DNA from: Sphingomonas vulcanisoli
Lineage (GTDB): Bacteria; Pseudomonadota; Alphaproteobacteria; Sphingomonadales; Sphingomonadaceae
Direction: 5' to 3'
Length of the DNA: 64,000 nt
NCBI RefSeq assembly: GCF_011761305.1
Contig: NZ_JAAOZC010000012.1
Span: 1 to 64,000 of the forward strand
How positions within the stretch are numbered: position 1 is the stretch's first letter; every line of letters begins with the position of its first letter. Under the pieces are notes generated by a model. It was not told the origin of the DNA and did not search any database. It worked only from the letters and a program-made list of their open reading frames with translations. Shown piece after piece: positions 54,236-62,527 of this stretch. The position numbers were made by a program, and so were the translations under genes.

Positions 54236-54745
54236 TGGCTATCGCAAGCAATTCCTGAACCAGCTTGCGATGTGCGCGAGATATTTGACGACGAAGCCGA
54301 GCGAATCGAGGAGGCGATCGCTCGCCTTCGCAACTTGCTACATTACAGCTTCGTCGCGCTGACGCTTTCTTCCACCGTATAGCGATCCTTTGTCCGCATC
54401 AGCGGTTCTAGCCACGCGCGGCGCGATAACGGGCACTGCTTCAAGCAACAGCCGATCCTAGCCAAAATGCACGGCGGGCAGCTTGCTTCAACTGGATGCG
54501 ACGCATATCTTGGTTAGGCGCTGCAAAAAGGGCGGCGCCGGGACTGGTAATCCTGACTGCAAATACACTTCGACGAGAGCTTCTCGCCGGGGTGCCTGTG
54601 CATATGTCCAGGTCGCTTGCGGCTAAAAGCGCAGGCGCATGAGCAGTCATGTTACCAGCCCCGGCTCCCGCGCTCAGCGCGCGGGAGCGATGGGTTTGCA
54701 TCCAACCGAGCTTCCGGTCTCGCGTGGATGCGAACGGAGGCGAAC
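54236..54745. other. Intergenic region with hairpins, no gene seen
   Basis: No convincing coding frame. A perfect ten-bp stem GCTCCCGCGC (54664-54673) / GCGCGGGAGC (54679-54688) and a second inverted repeat GCATCCA (54698-54704) / TGGATGC (54725-54731) sit just before the next start. They may form a structured leader. Confidence 0.5.
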
Positions 54746-55144
54746 ATGGCAACTGCACGCCAACCTTCTTTGCCAACTGCTACTGAAGACGCCTGGGCCA
54801 TCGCGATGATCAGATTGCATGATGCCGATGCCGACTTCGAAATTGTGCGCGTGGAACTCAATCGTGCCGAGCGTGAGTATTTCGATATGTGCGGCAAATC
54901 TGGTGACGATGCTGCGGCTATCTCACGGGAAGCGAATGCCAAGCAGCGCGTCGACAAGGCCTATGCCAACGAGCGCATCTTTGGCGACGCCTTATTCGAA
55001 GCGGCCAAAGCCTTTTACGATACGCCCTCTCCGGACCTGCCTTCCGCCATTCGTAAGATCGAACTCCTCCAACAGCATGGCTACGATGGCCAGATCGAAC
55101 CACTGATCCTTGCAGATCTGCGTCAGTTGCTGCCACCAGCCTAG
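54746..55144 (+). CDS. Hypothetical island protein
   Basis: A 132-residue protein not recognised. It is mostly helical and acidic (LHDADADFEIVRVELNRAEREYFDMCG, ANAKQRVDKAYANERIFGDALFEAAKAFYDTP), with one Cys and no signal peptide. A CGGAGG ribosome site lies five bases before the ATG. Two hairpins precede it. Its setting in an integrative island suggests an accessory or regulatory role, with no direct evidence. Confidence 0.65.
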   Translation: MATARQPSLPTATEDAWAIAMIRLHDADADFEIVRVELNRAEREYFDMCGKSGDDAAAISREANAKQRVDKAYANERIFGDALFEAAKAFYDTPSPDLPSAIRKIELLQQHGYDGQIEPLILADLRQLLPPA

Positions 55145-55657
55145 CTAATACGCTGCCATATGGTTGAGCGCGCGCTTTACTAGCTCTGGCGGGCGGGTGG
55201 CGCATAACCAGTTGATTAAAGGCTATTATCCACCGCGCGAGAGCATGTTTGTCTCGCGATCGGCGAGCTTGTCTCTCGAAAAAGTGATGTGCAGACAAAC
55301 ACTTAGGCAGTGACGCGAGACATTGCCTTTATCTTGTTTTCCCTGCCTCCCTCCTTCTGAGCTTCCCCGCTAAAAACGAAGGCGAGGAGCAGCGCCGATC
55401 CTACGCCGCTCCTCCCAACCGGACTCCTGTGGGTCATTGCGCACCGGGCAGCGCTTCCGCGCTTGCTTTCCGCTCCGGAATAAGTGCCGGCCGAGCATTC
55501 GTTGCGGATCGCCATCGCCATCCACCAGCATCAAGCCCATGAACCAGCGGCCATCGGCCGACGCTATAGCGCGTTGAGTGGCGCGACAACCGGCTGCGTG
55601 CTTAAGGAACCAGAAAGCGACGGGCTCAGCGGCGGGGCGATCAGCGGATATGCTAGA
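55145..55657. other. Intergenic region, possible decayed coding remnant
   Basis: I see no intact gene. On the minus strand a 95-codon open frame (55370-55657) continues in frame past the lipoprotein stop, reading for example AFWFLKHAAGC and GRWFMGLMLVDGDGD, which looks protein-like. It lacks a start and I cannot name it. It could be a decayed gene or chance. Confidence 0.3.
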
Positions 55658-57415
55658 TCATTTACTCGTGCTGGCAGGCTGGGGATCGGCCGCCGCTTTC
55701 TTGTAGGCGGCCTGCGCGGCCAGCATCGCGGCCTTGGCGTTCACGAGGTCGGTCTCGGCCTTCACACTGTTGGTCCGCCCCGTGATGCCGCCGACGATCC
55801 CACTAAGGAAGCCTCCGACGACATTTGCTGGCAGCGATGCTGCAGCGACCGCCGGGCTCGGCCTTGTATATTGGGTGTTGACGACCCGTCCGGCTGCGAA
55901 TTCGATATGGGCGGTGCGCTTGACCAATGTCGATCGTTCGATCGGCACCACGAACAGCGCCTTGCTGTCGAGTGCTAGGAACGATGCGCGCGCGAGGTCG
56001 GGGCCGAGCGCGAAATTCTGCCCGCCCATCTTGAGGAGCGGCGGCAATTCCGAAGGGTCGAGGTCCGCGAAATCTCCCTCGGATTTTGGCGGATCAAAGC
56101 GCTTCACTAGGCTCACGCGCACTGTGCAAGGACGGGGCAAGGAGGCAACAACGCCAGGATAATGATTTGGCACAATCTTGCCGTCGGCGGTCTTGACCGG
56201 GATTGGCGAGGCGGAAAGCCGAAGGCCGCAAGCGGCTTGCAGTGCTATTCCATCGGCGATCCGAAGCGGGCCCTTCTCGAGGTCGGAAATCAGATAAGTT
56301 TGGGCAGCACTGGGGATTGCCGGATCGATGGACTCCGGGGTGGGAGGCAAGGCGGAATTGATCATGTTCATGATATAAGCCAGCAAATGCGGCCTTTGTT
56401 GTGGCGGCGCTTTGCTCAAGGCCGCGATCAGTTCGTCGAGGGTCGGGGGTCGCCCGACGGCTTTGACCGGTCTGGTTTTTGACCCGGTGACGACAATGCT
56501 CGCCGCGTCACCGATCGGCAGCGGAATGGGTTTCACTAGCCCGACGATCGTTCCGACCGAAGTTGCCAGACTGGTCAGAAACGTGCCGGTCTGGTCGTCG
56601 GCCGCGGTTTCGACGAGCACGGGCAATCCGGCCTCATCGGTTTTTACCGTCAGCTGGTCCGAGGCAAAGTCGTCGGTGTTCAGAGTGAGCTGAAAGATAT
56701 GGTCAGGGTCAGCGTCGACGATATGCTTCAACTCGACCTTGATAGGCGTCTGACACTCGGCCTCGATGACGTCGTAGGTCTGGTTGGCGACATGCGCCAA
56801 GGCGATGGCCGCCGGTGAGTCCTTTTGATATTGTTGAAGGCTGGCGAGAATTGGCTTCAGCGCAGCGTCGCTGACCGGAGCAGGATTAGGATCGAGATCC
56901 GCGAAATCGTCGAGCCGAGCCAGCATTCCTTTCGTGGCGAAGAAGAACTTCAGGTATGAAAAGCGGCTGGCCCGATAGGCGGTTCTGAGATCCTTGCAGC
57001 TCGCGGGCTGCGCCACAGTGGTGGGATTAACACTTGCGTCCGCCGCGGGTGCCGCGCTGGTAGTGCCTTTATCGGCCGTGTCCGTTTTGGCGTCTTTGTC
57101 CTTACTGTCTGTCGTCTTCGGAGCGACTCCTTTGTCGGTATCGGAGGTGGCAGAGCCGCCTTTGGAGCTGCTGTCAGACGATGCCGCATCATCGGGTAGC
57201 GACATGCTGACCTGGATCGATGACCGGCCGACACCATAGATTGCGGACGCGCCGGCCAGCGCTGGAGGTGCGTTGCCCGAAAGTTCCGTAGAGGTCACGA
57301 TCGAGGATGTCGAACATCCTGCCAGACCCATTGTCGCCATGGCAATCGCCGAGCCGAGAAGAGATGAAGAAACATTGCGATCCCGATGCCGGATCGCTCG
57401 CAAGCCGTGTCTCAT
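55658..57415 (-). CDS. Putative lipoprotein of unknown function
   Basis: A 585-residue exported protein. A basic N-terminus (MRHGLRAIRHRDR) precedes a hydrophobic segment ending in the lipobox LAGC (MATMGLAGCST), so lipid anchoring at that Cys is predicted. Residues about 70-130 are a low-complexity linker rich in Ser, Asp, Lys and Thr. The larger C-terminal part is mixed alpha/beta with a short Gly-rich hydrophobic stretch (VVGGFLSGIVGGITG) and an Ala/Lys-rich tail. The 57415 start gives a proper lipoprotein signal; a longer frame starts at 57487 without a ribosome site. I do not recognise a family. Confidence 0.65.
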   Translation of the reverse strand: MRHGLRAIRHRDRNVSSSLLGSAIAMATMGLAGCSTSSIVTSTELSGNAPPALAGASAIYGVGRSSIQVSMSLPDDAASSDSSSKGGSATSDTDKGVAPKTTDSKDKDAKTDTADKGTTSAAPAADASVNPTTVAQPASCKDLRTAYRASRFSYLKFFFATKGMLARLDDFADLDPNPAPVSDAALKPILASLQQYQKDSPAAIALAHVANQTYDVIEAECQTPIKVELKHIVDADPDHIFQLTLNTDDFASDQLTVKTDEAGLPVLVETAADDQTGTFLTSLATSVGTIVGLVKPIPLPIGDAASIVVTGSKTRPVKAVGRPPTLDELIAALSKAPPQQRPHLLAYIMNMINSALPPTPESIDPAIPSAAQTYLISDLEKGPLRIADGIALQAACGLRLSASPIPVKTADGKIVPNHYPGVVASLPRPCTVRVSLVKRFDPPKSEGDFADLDPSELPPLLKMGGQNFALGPDLARASFLALDSKALFVVPIERSTLVKRTAHIEFAAGRVVNTQYTRPSPAVAAASLPANVVGGFLSGIVGGITGRTNSVKAETDLVNAKAAMLAAQAAYKKAAADPQPASTSK

Positions 57416-57673
57416 AAGCGCAAGCCCCCAGCTTGATTCGCCAAGATACGCACGTTCTAACTGTTCCGGCAGCGTATCGCATTTCAACGCCTTGACCAGC
57501 GTATGTTATCGATGACTCCATTTTGGAGCCTTTAGACGTGGCAACGCGCTTGCGAGCCGCACAACGGGCGTATCGGCGGTGGGGCGTCATGGGCTGGCAG
57601 GGCCGCGCGTGCCTTCGGCAATTTGGCGCACGCGGCCGGCGGTTGGGATGACAGGACATGAGGGAAAGCGGAA

Positions 57674-59140
57674 ATGGGAGAAGCAAAGGCCAAACGCGCG
57701 GCACGGCGCGAGCGCGAGAAGCTCAGCAAGCGGATCTCGCTGTCACGCTTCAACTTGCTCGCGATCGGCACACGGCTGTCGCCGGCGCCGTATCTCTATG
57801 AGGAAGTCGCGTACTGGGCCGATCTTGAAGAGCGTGTGATCGGAGTCATCGCTCGGGACAATCAGGATAATGATTATTACTGGGCGTTGCTGGCGCGTGA
57901 CCGTAATGGGCGTTTCCGCTCGGTCGATATTAACTCGAGCCTGCGGTCGGCGGACTATGCGACGGTCGCTTTGCGCGAGCGTATCGCCAAGGCCGTCACC
58001 GAGGACGACCTTGCACTTCTCGGCACGCAGGGTGACGAGACAAACCATCCCACCGATCTGCTCACGGTGCCGCCGGGGACGGCAACCAAGGATCTTCATC
58101 CCAATTTCAAATTGCTGCTGGAGACACCGGGACGCGCACCGGCGCGCGCCGTTTTCAGAGAACTCGGACCTTGGCTCGCGCCGAGCGATCCTCATTTCGT
58201 CAAAGAGTTCCAGAGCAAGCAATTCGACCAGCGACTTTGGGAGCTTTATCTTTGGGCGATGCTGCGCGAGCTCAGCTATGACGTGACGCAGCCCGAAGCA
58301 CCGGACTTTCACGTCAAGGCCCCTCGCAGCGAGTTTACCGTCGAGGCGACGACGTGCGCCCCTTCGGAAGGGGGCGTGCTCGCCAATCATCCTGATCCGC
58401 AGACCCCAGAGGAGATGACGACCTTTTTGCACAATTACATGCCGATGAAGTTCGGCAATGCGCTGACTGGCAAGCTTAACAAGAAAAATGCGAGCGGTGA
58501 GAGTTATTGGGAGCGTGGCCCCGGTGTCGGCAAACCGTTCGTGATCGCGGTAGCAGACTTTCATAAGCCGGGTGGCGACGGTGAGATCGGTTCGATGACC
58601 TATACCCAAGAGGCGCTATGGCTTTATCTCTACGGGAAGAGGATCGAATGGTCGTTCGTGGATGGAAGCCTTTCGGTCCGCACCGTCAAGGCCGACGATC
58701 ACAGCTATAAAACGAAGACAATCGAAACCGGCTTTTTCGACCTGCCGGGCGCGGAGAATATCTCGGCTGTCATCTTTTCAAATGCCGGGACGCTCGCGAA
58801 GTTCGATCGGATGGGCGTAGATGCTGGGTTCGCCCCGGCTGACCATCGCTACTACCGGACGGGCTATCGCCTCGACCCCGATCCGAATGCCGTGGTTGGG
58901 ACGCCTTTCAGCGAAGAGGTGGTCGCGGACAATGCCGAGTCATGGTCCGACGAACTCCAAGTCTTCCATAATCCGCATGCAAAAATTCCGCTGCCGTTCG
59001 ACTCCTTTGCCGGCACAACCCAGCATCGCTTCGAGGACGACACCTATGTCTGTCATTCCTACGGAATGCCGGTGTTGAGTTCCTATACGATGATCATGCG
59101 GCTTGTCGGCGACGAGGAGATGCAGGAGGCGGTCATCTAA
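57674..59140 (+). CDS. Hypothetical protein with possible PD-(D/E)XK nuclease core
   Basis: A 488-residue protein not assigned to a family. The N-terminus is very basic (MGEAKAKRAARREREKLSKR). In the middle, FDQRLWELYLWAML (Glu190), APDFHV (Asp211) and FTVEATT (Glu224, Thr226) are spaced like the first helix and two catalytic strands of a PD-(D/E)XK fold, with ExT in place of ExK. The remainder is mixed alpha/beta with DPDPNAVVGTPF and HSYGMPVLSSYTM near the end. A purine-rich GAGGGAAAGCGGAA precedes the ATG. It is divergent from the lipoprotein gene. A DNA-cleaving defence role is inference only. Confidence 0.6.
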   Translation: MGEAKAKRAARREREKLSKRISLSRFNLLAIGTRLSPAPYLYEEVAYWADLEERVIGVIARDNQDNDYYWALLARDRNGRFRSVDINSSLRSADYATVALRERIAKAVTEDDLALLGTQGDETNHPTDLLTVPPGTATKDLHPNFKLLLETPGRAPARAVFRELGPWLAPSDPHFVKEFQSKQFDQRLWELYLWAMLRELSYDVTQPEAPDFHVKAPRSEFTVEATTCAPSEGGVLANHPDPQTPEEMTTFLHNYMPMKFGNALTGKLNKKNASGESYWERGPGVGKPFVIAVADFHKPGGDGEIGSMTYTQEALWLYLYGKRIEWSFVDGSLSVRTVKADDHSYKTKTIETGFFDLPGAENISAVIFSNAGTLAKFDRMGVDAGFAPADHRYYRTGYRLDPDPNAVVGTPFSEEVVADNAESWSDELQVFHNPHAKIPLPFDSFAGTTQHRFEDDTYVCHSYGMPVLSSYTMIMRLVGDEEMQEAVI

Positions 59141-59816
59141 CGAGGCTTAGACGGGTCTTCGCGCAAACGGTCGGCCCAGACAGGGATATCTCTTGAAGGT
59201 TATGACCAGAACATTGCAACTTCTTCTGACATCACCGGTCGCGATTATGGGCTTCGCTCGGGTTCAGCGGCTTCGCCGTTTAGCATATCGCCGCACCGCA
59301 GTTGTCGGATGATGCAGTTCAACGCGGCCGTGCAGCCTTCAGCCGGCTAATATCGTGAGCGCCGCGAACGGCCTCCCAACATTGCTCCGGCGGCTAGGCG
59401 GCAGTGACAATTTGGCGCTGCCCGACCTTGGCAACGAGTGCGCTCGGTGCGAGCAGCCTGCACTGCTGCGCCAAAGCGGGTATCGCTTGAAACCTCGCAC
59501 ACAAAAGGCTCGATCTTCACCGCATCGAGAGTTTGGATAGCGTGCTGGCGTTTTGCTCGGCTGTTACCGAGGGCGAAGCGACGCCACGAAAGTAGTTCAA
59601 GAGGGGGCTTATAACCATCATCTCGCCAATGACTTTTCTGCTGCGAGCATTGCCCTCAAATACGAATGGCGCATCAACTGCGCTGACGCTTTCGGGGACT
59701 TCGTCCACCGACGTCCAGCTATTGCCAAAAGCCAAAGGCCTGATATCATTGGCGATGACGAGTGTTTTTGGCGTTTGTTCGCCGGAAATCAGTCGCTTGG
59801 CGCTTGGCCCATCCAA

Positions 59817-59830
59817 TCTTCTGGGCACCA
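59817..59830 (+). other. Attachment site copy (junction of two islands)
   Basis: TCTTCTGGGCACCA is an exact 14-base copy of the tRNA-Leu 3' end at 45329-45342. It lies 178 bases before the second integrase. It would be the right end of island 1 and the left end of island 2. Confidence 0.7.
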
Positions 59831-59847
59831 GTTGCTGCCTCCGGATT

Positions 59848-59884
59848 CGTCCAGAGGCGTCCAGCAACAGACTGTTTTCAAAGC
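59848..59884. promoter_or_regulatory. Putative integrase arm-binding region, copy 2
   Basis: It matches 45359-45395 in sequence and in distance from the attachment core (17 versus 16 intervening bases). Conservation between the two islands points to a shared recombination function. Confidence 0.45.
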
Positions 59885-60008
59885 ACAATTTTATCGACGA
59901 TCGCTGGCAACCGTCCGGGTTGATCCAGTGTAATTCGGCAAAAGAGCCACAAAAAGAGGCTCATTTTGTGTCTGCTGGATCGGCCCGGAGAATCCGGGAT
60001 CAAGACCG

Positions 60009-61280
60009 ATGCTGACACAACTCCAGATCACCTCCGCCAAGCCAAAGGCGAAGCCCTACCGTCTGTCCGATGGCCAGGGATTGTACCTCGTCGTCCAAAC
60101 CACCGGCTCGAAGCTCTGGCGATTTCGTTATCGCTATGGTGGCCTTCAGAAGACGCTCCACCTCGGACCGTGGCCGACGACTTCTCTCGCCGATGCTCGC
60201 GAGAAGTGCCGCGCGGCGCGAAAGGCGATCGCCGCCGGAGTCGACCCCGTTCTCGAGAAGAAGCGAGCAAAGATCGAATCCCAATTCGCCGTCGCGACGA
60301 GCTTCAAGGAAGTCGCGATCGAATGGGTCGCCAAGTGCGAGCGTGAGGGCCTCGCCGAGATTACGCTCGGAAAGATCCGATGGCTTCTCGGGATGGCCTA
60401 CCCGATGATCGGGTCACACCCGATCAATGGCATCACCCCGATCGAAGCCCTCTCCGTTCTGCGAAAGATCGAGGCGAAGGGCAATTACGAGAGCGCCCGA
60501 CGGATGCGCAGCGTCCTCAGCCGGGTGTTTCGCTATGGGATCGCAACCGCGCGGTGCGATCGCGATGTAGCAGCGGACCTTCGCGGCGCGCTGACGACTC
60601 CCAAAACCACGCATCATGCCGCGATCGTCGACCCGGACGAAGTTGGCATCCTGCTCAAGACGATGGACGGCTATACGGGTCAAGCGGTCACACGCATGGC
60701 GATGCGCCTGTCTCCCCACCTGATCGCAAGACCCGGCGAGCTGCGTCAGGCCGAATGGTCGGAGATCGACGTTGCCAAGGCGATCTGGTCGATCCCGGCC
60801 GAGCGGATGAAGATGCGCCGACCGCACCGGGTGCCGCTATCGGCACAGGTGCTGGAGATGATCGAGGAGCTGCGCGAAATCAGCGGGCACCGCAGATTTC
60901 TGTTTCCGTGCCTGGGGAATCCGAAGCGGCCCATGTCCGAGAATGGCGTGAACCAGGCGCTCCGGCGGTTGGGATACCAAACCGAAGAGATGACCGCGCA
61001 TGGCTTCCGCGCGATGGCGGCAACGCTGCTCAACGAAATGGGGCGCTGGAATCCCGATGCGATCGAGCGACAGCTCGCCCATCAGGAGGCCTCATCGGTG
61101 CGTCGTGCTTACGCCCGCGGCGAATATTGGGACGAGCGCGTGACCATGATGCAGCACTGGTCGGACTATCTCGACGAGTTGCGGGCTACTGCGACGGAAA
61201 CGAGAGAGCCGAGGCTCGTCGTCAAAAAGGCGAAGGGCGAGTCGAAGGCTGGCCGCTCGCGCGGGCGTCTGCGAAAGTAG
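60009..61280 (+). CDS. Tyrosine integrase (island 2)
   Basis: A 423-residue integrase homologous along its whole length to the one at 45516. The DUF4102 domain starts YRLSDGQGLYLVVQTTGSKLW. Catalytic elements are RPGELRQAEW, HGFRAMA and VRRAYARGEYW. The C-terminal tail is basic (KKAKGESKAGRSRGRLRK). It has higher GC and a more core-like codon choice than integrase 1, so the two elements were probably acquired separately. Confidence 0.93.
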   Translation: MLTQLQITSAKPKAKPYRLSDGQGLYLVVQTTGSKLWRFRYRYGGLQKTLHLGPWPTTSLADAREKCRAARKAIAAGVDPVLEKKRAKIESQFAVATSFKEVAIEWVAKCEREGLAEITLGKIRWLLGMAYPMIGSHPINGITPIEALSVLRKIEAKGNYESARRMRSVLSRVFRYGIATARCDRDVAADLRGALTTPKTTHHAAIVDPDEVGILLKTMDGYTGQAVTRMAMRLSPHLIARPGELRQAEWSEIDVAKAIWSIPAERMKMRRPHRVPLSAQVLEMIEELREISGHRRFLFPCLGNPKRPMSENGVNQALRRLGYQTEEMTAHGFRAMAATLLNEMGRWNPDAIERQLAHQEASSVRRAYARGEYWDERVTMMQHWSDYLDELRATATETREPRLVVKKAKGESKAGRSRGRLRK

Positions 61281-61287
61281 GATTAGG

Positions 61288-61318
61288 AGCGCCAGAGCGA
61301 CTTGGCCGCTCTGGCGCT
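61288..61318. terminator. Perfect hairpin between integrase 2 and alpA
   Basis: AGCGCCAGAGCG (61288-61299) pairs perfectly with CGCTCTGGCGCT (61307-61318) around a seven-base loop. It lies between two converging genes, so it probably ends both transcripts even though no T run is present. Confidence 0.6.
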
Positions 61319-61321
61319 GAA

Positions 61322-61525
61322 TCAGCTTGGCGCCATCTCTGACGCTGTCAGGGCCTTGAGGCTCTGATACTGGATCAGGGTCGCACGGCCGACCTTCACC
61401 GTGTCGAGTTCTCCCGACTGGATGAGCTCGTAGATCCGGGAACGGCTCAGGCCGGTGATGCGGACCGCGGTTGAAATCCGAACCGTGAGCGGCTCGATTT
61501 TTTTCTCCCAATCGCGTTCAATCAT
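61322..61525 (-). CDS. AlpA-like helix-turn-helix regulator/excisionase
   Basis: A 67-residue protein with the same helix-turn-helix as 46741-46965 (STAVRITGLSRSRIYELIQSGELDTVKVGRATLI). I chose the ATG at 61525 (MIERDWEKK) because the rest of the longer frame has no family match. It converges on integrase 2 as in the first island. Confidence 0.8.
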   Translation of the reverse strand: MIERDWEKKIEPLTVRISTAVRITGLSRSRIYELIQSGELDTVKVGRATLIQYQSLKALTASEMAPS

Positions 61526-61826
61526 GTTCACCTCGGCCGTCTGTGCCAGGCAACTGGCGCTCGCTGCAGCGATTGCTTTTGGCGCAAAAATCATCGATCG
61601 GTCAGGCCGCTCCAGAGGTCATTAAGGTCATTTTGGGGGACGTCCATTTTGAGCATCTTATCTGCCGCTACCGGACAAGCGTTCACCCCGCCCCCCATAG
61701 ATCGAAGAGGTGATCAGGAGAGTGGGGTGGGTCGTTGCGAACCGATGCGGACGAATACGGCGTAACGTGGGTTCGAATCCCACCCTCTCAATCTCTTCGA
61801 AAAAAAACGATAACTTACACCGTCAA
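61526..61826. other. Gap with a tRNA-Ser-like 3' fragment
   Basis: No gene is supported. It contains a C-rich run near 61688-61695 and the tRNA-like fragment described next. The minus-strand frame over it encodes the familiar spurious GWDSNPRY peptide that arises from reading tRNA-Ser 3' sequence. Confidence 0.5.
61765..61790 (+). other. tRNA-Ser-like 3' fragment (possible attachment remnant)
   Basis: The segment holds a T-arm GTGGGTTCGAATCCCAC followed by CCTCTC, as at the 3' end of proteobacterial tRNA-Ser. There is no anticodon arm or CCA, so it is not a working tRNA. Such fragments are typical footprints of integration at tRNA-Ser. A partly complementary GGAGAGTGGGGTGGG lies at 61717-61731. 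Confidence 0.45.
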
Positions 61827-62330
61827 CTAACTGAGTCGCTCGGGCCTGAGATATGTTGACATGCTCGATGATCTCTGGGATCTGATGTTTGCGATCCAAT
61901 TGAGAACTTCCTTGTCGCTCCACCGCGCCGCTCCAGCAGATGGCTTGTAAGGAGCTGGGAACCGGCCTTGCTGGATCATCTTGTAAATCATCGATTTGCC
62001 AACGCCGATAAGGCGGCAAACCTCCTTCAACGGGATCAGCCTTTCCACCGCATCATTTGCTTGAGCGTTTGGTGGCGTGACCTCCGTTCTATGCAAAGCA
62101 GCTGGGTAGGGTATTCCAACGAAAGCATGCTTTCGAGCAAATGCTCCGTCAGCCTCCAAGAATTCAGCAAGCATTGCAGGGATCAGCTCGGTGAGAGGGA
62201 TCTCCTCCCCGTATGTCGCGCGATATAGGTCTGCGTACTTTTGCAGTGCGATCCGAAGATCGCTGGCTAAGCTAATCGTAAAATCGCTAGCCCTGCGATC
62301 TGCCTGTCGAGGAAGCTTCATCTGGGTCAT
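61827..62330 (-). CDS. DUF2274-like / AlpA helix-turn-helix fusion protein
   Basis: A 167-residue protein. The N-terminal ~75 residues (DFTISLASDLRIALQKYADLYRATYGEEI, LIPAMLAEFLEADGAFARKH) resemble DUF2274, a small domain usually encoded as a separate gene in conjugative transfer clusters. The C-terminal half is an AlpA-type helix-turn-helix (LIPLKEVCRLIGVGKSMIYKMIQQGRFP, RWSDKEVLNWI). The fusion suggests a regulator of an integrative element. It is third in the run of minus-strand genes. Confidence 0.7.
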   Translation of the reverse strand: MTQMKLPRQADRRASDFTISLASDLRIALQKYADLYRATYGEEIPLTELIPAMLAEFLEADGAFARKHAFVGIPYPAALHRTEVTPPNAQANDAVERLIPLKEVCRLIGVGKSMIYKMIQQGRFPAPYKPSAGAARWSDKEVLNWIANIRSQRSSSMSTYLRPERLS

Positions 62331-62527
62331 CGATCGTCTCGTGATCCGAAAATGGGCGTGTCATCTCGCATGGCATGCCACAAATTTTCATCGAGTTTTA
62401 TGACCTTTGCGAGGAATCGACGTGCCTCCTGGGGGCATCGAAGCTTCGCGAAACCAGAGTTGTTACTTTTCAGCACGGCTGGCGTGCGACAGGCAGTGCA
62501 AAAAGTTCAGGCGTCGCCCTCAGTGGG

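Larger units (their letters stand above)
59517..59888 (-). pseudogene. Minus-strand open frame crossing the attachment site
   Basis: A 123-codon open frame. The part left of the core (TPKTLVIANDIRPLAFG, VSAVDAPFVFEGNARSRK, EMMVISPLLNYFRG) looks protein-like, while the first ~20 codons lie in integrase arm DNA. This suggests the C-terminal remnant of a gene cut by recombination at the attachment site. I do not recognise it. It may be non-coding. Confidence 0.3.
59141..60008. other. Island junction region
   Basis: This 868-base stretch joins the two islands. It holds the second attachment core (59817-59830), the arm segment (59848-59884), and the leader of integrase 2. Bases 59141-59516 show no recognisable gene. 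A minus-strand open frame at 59517-59888 crosses the core and is listed separately. Confidence 0.6.

Noticed and set aside
55484-55978. Plus-strand frame opposite the lipoprotein gene end
   Set aside because: No ribosome site or domain; the opposite strand carries the better-supported gene.
61717-61790. A complete tRNA-Ser
   Set aside because: Only the T-arm and part of the acceptor are present; no anticodon arm or CCA can be folded.
61714-62019. A frame encoding GWDSNPRY-type peptide as a gene
   Set aside because: This peptide is the well-known artefact of translating tRNA-Ser 3' sequence in reverse, and the frame overlaps the DUF2274/AlpA gene.
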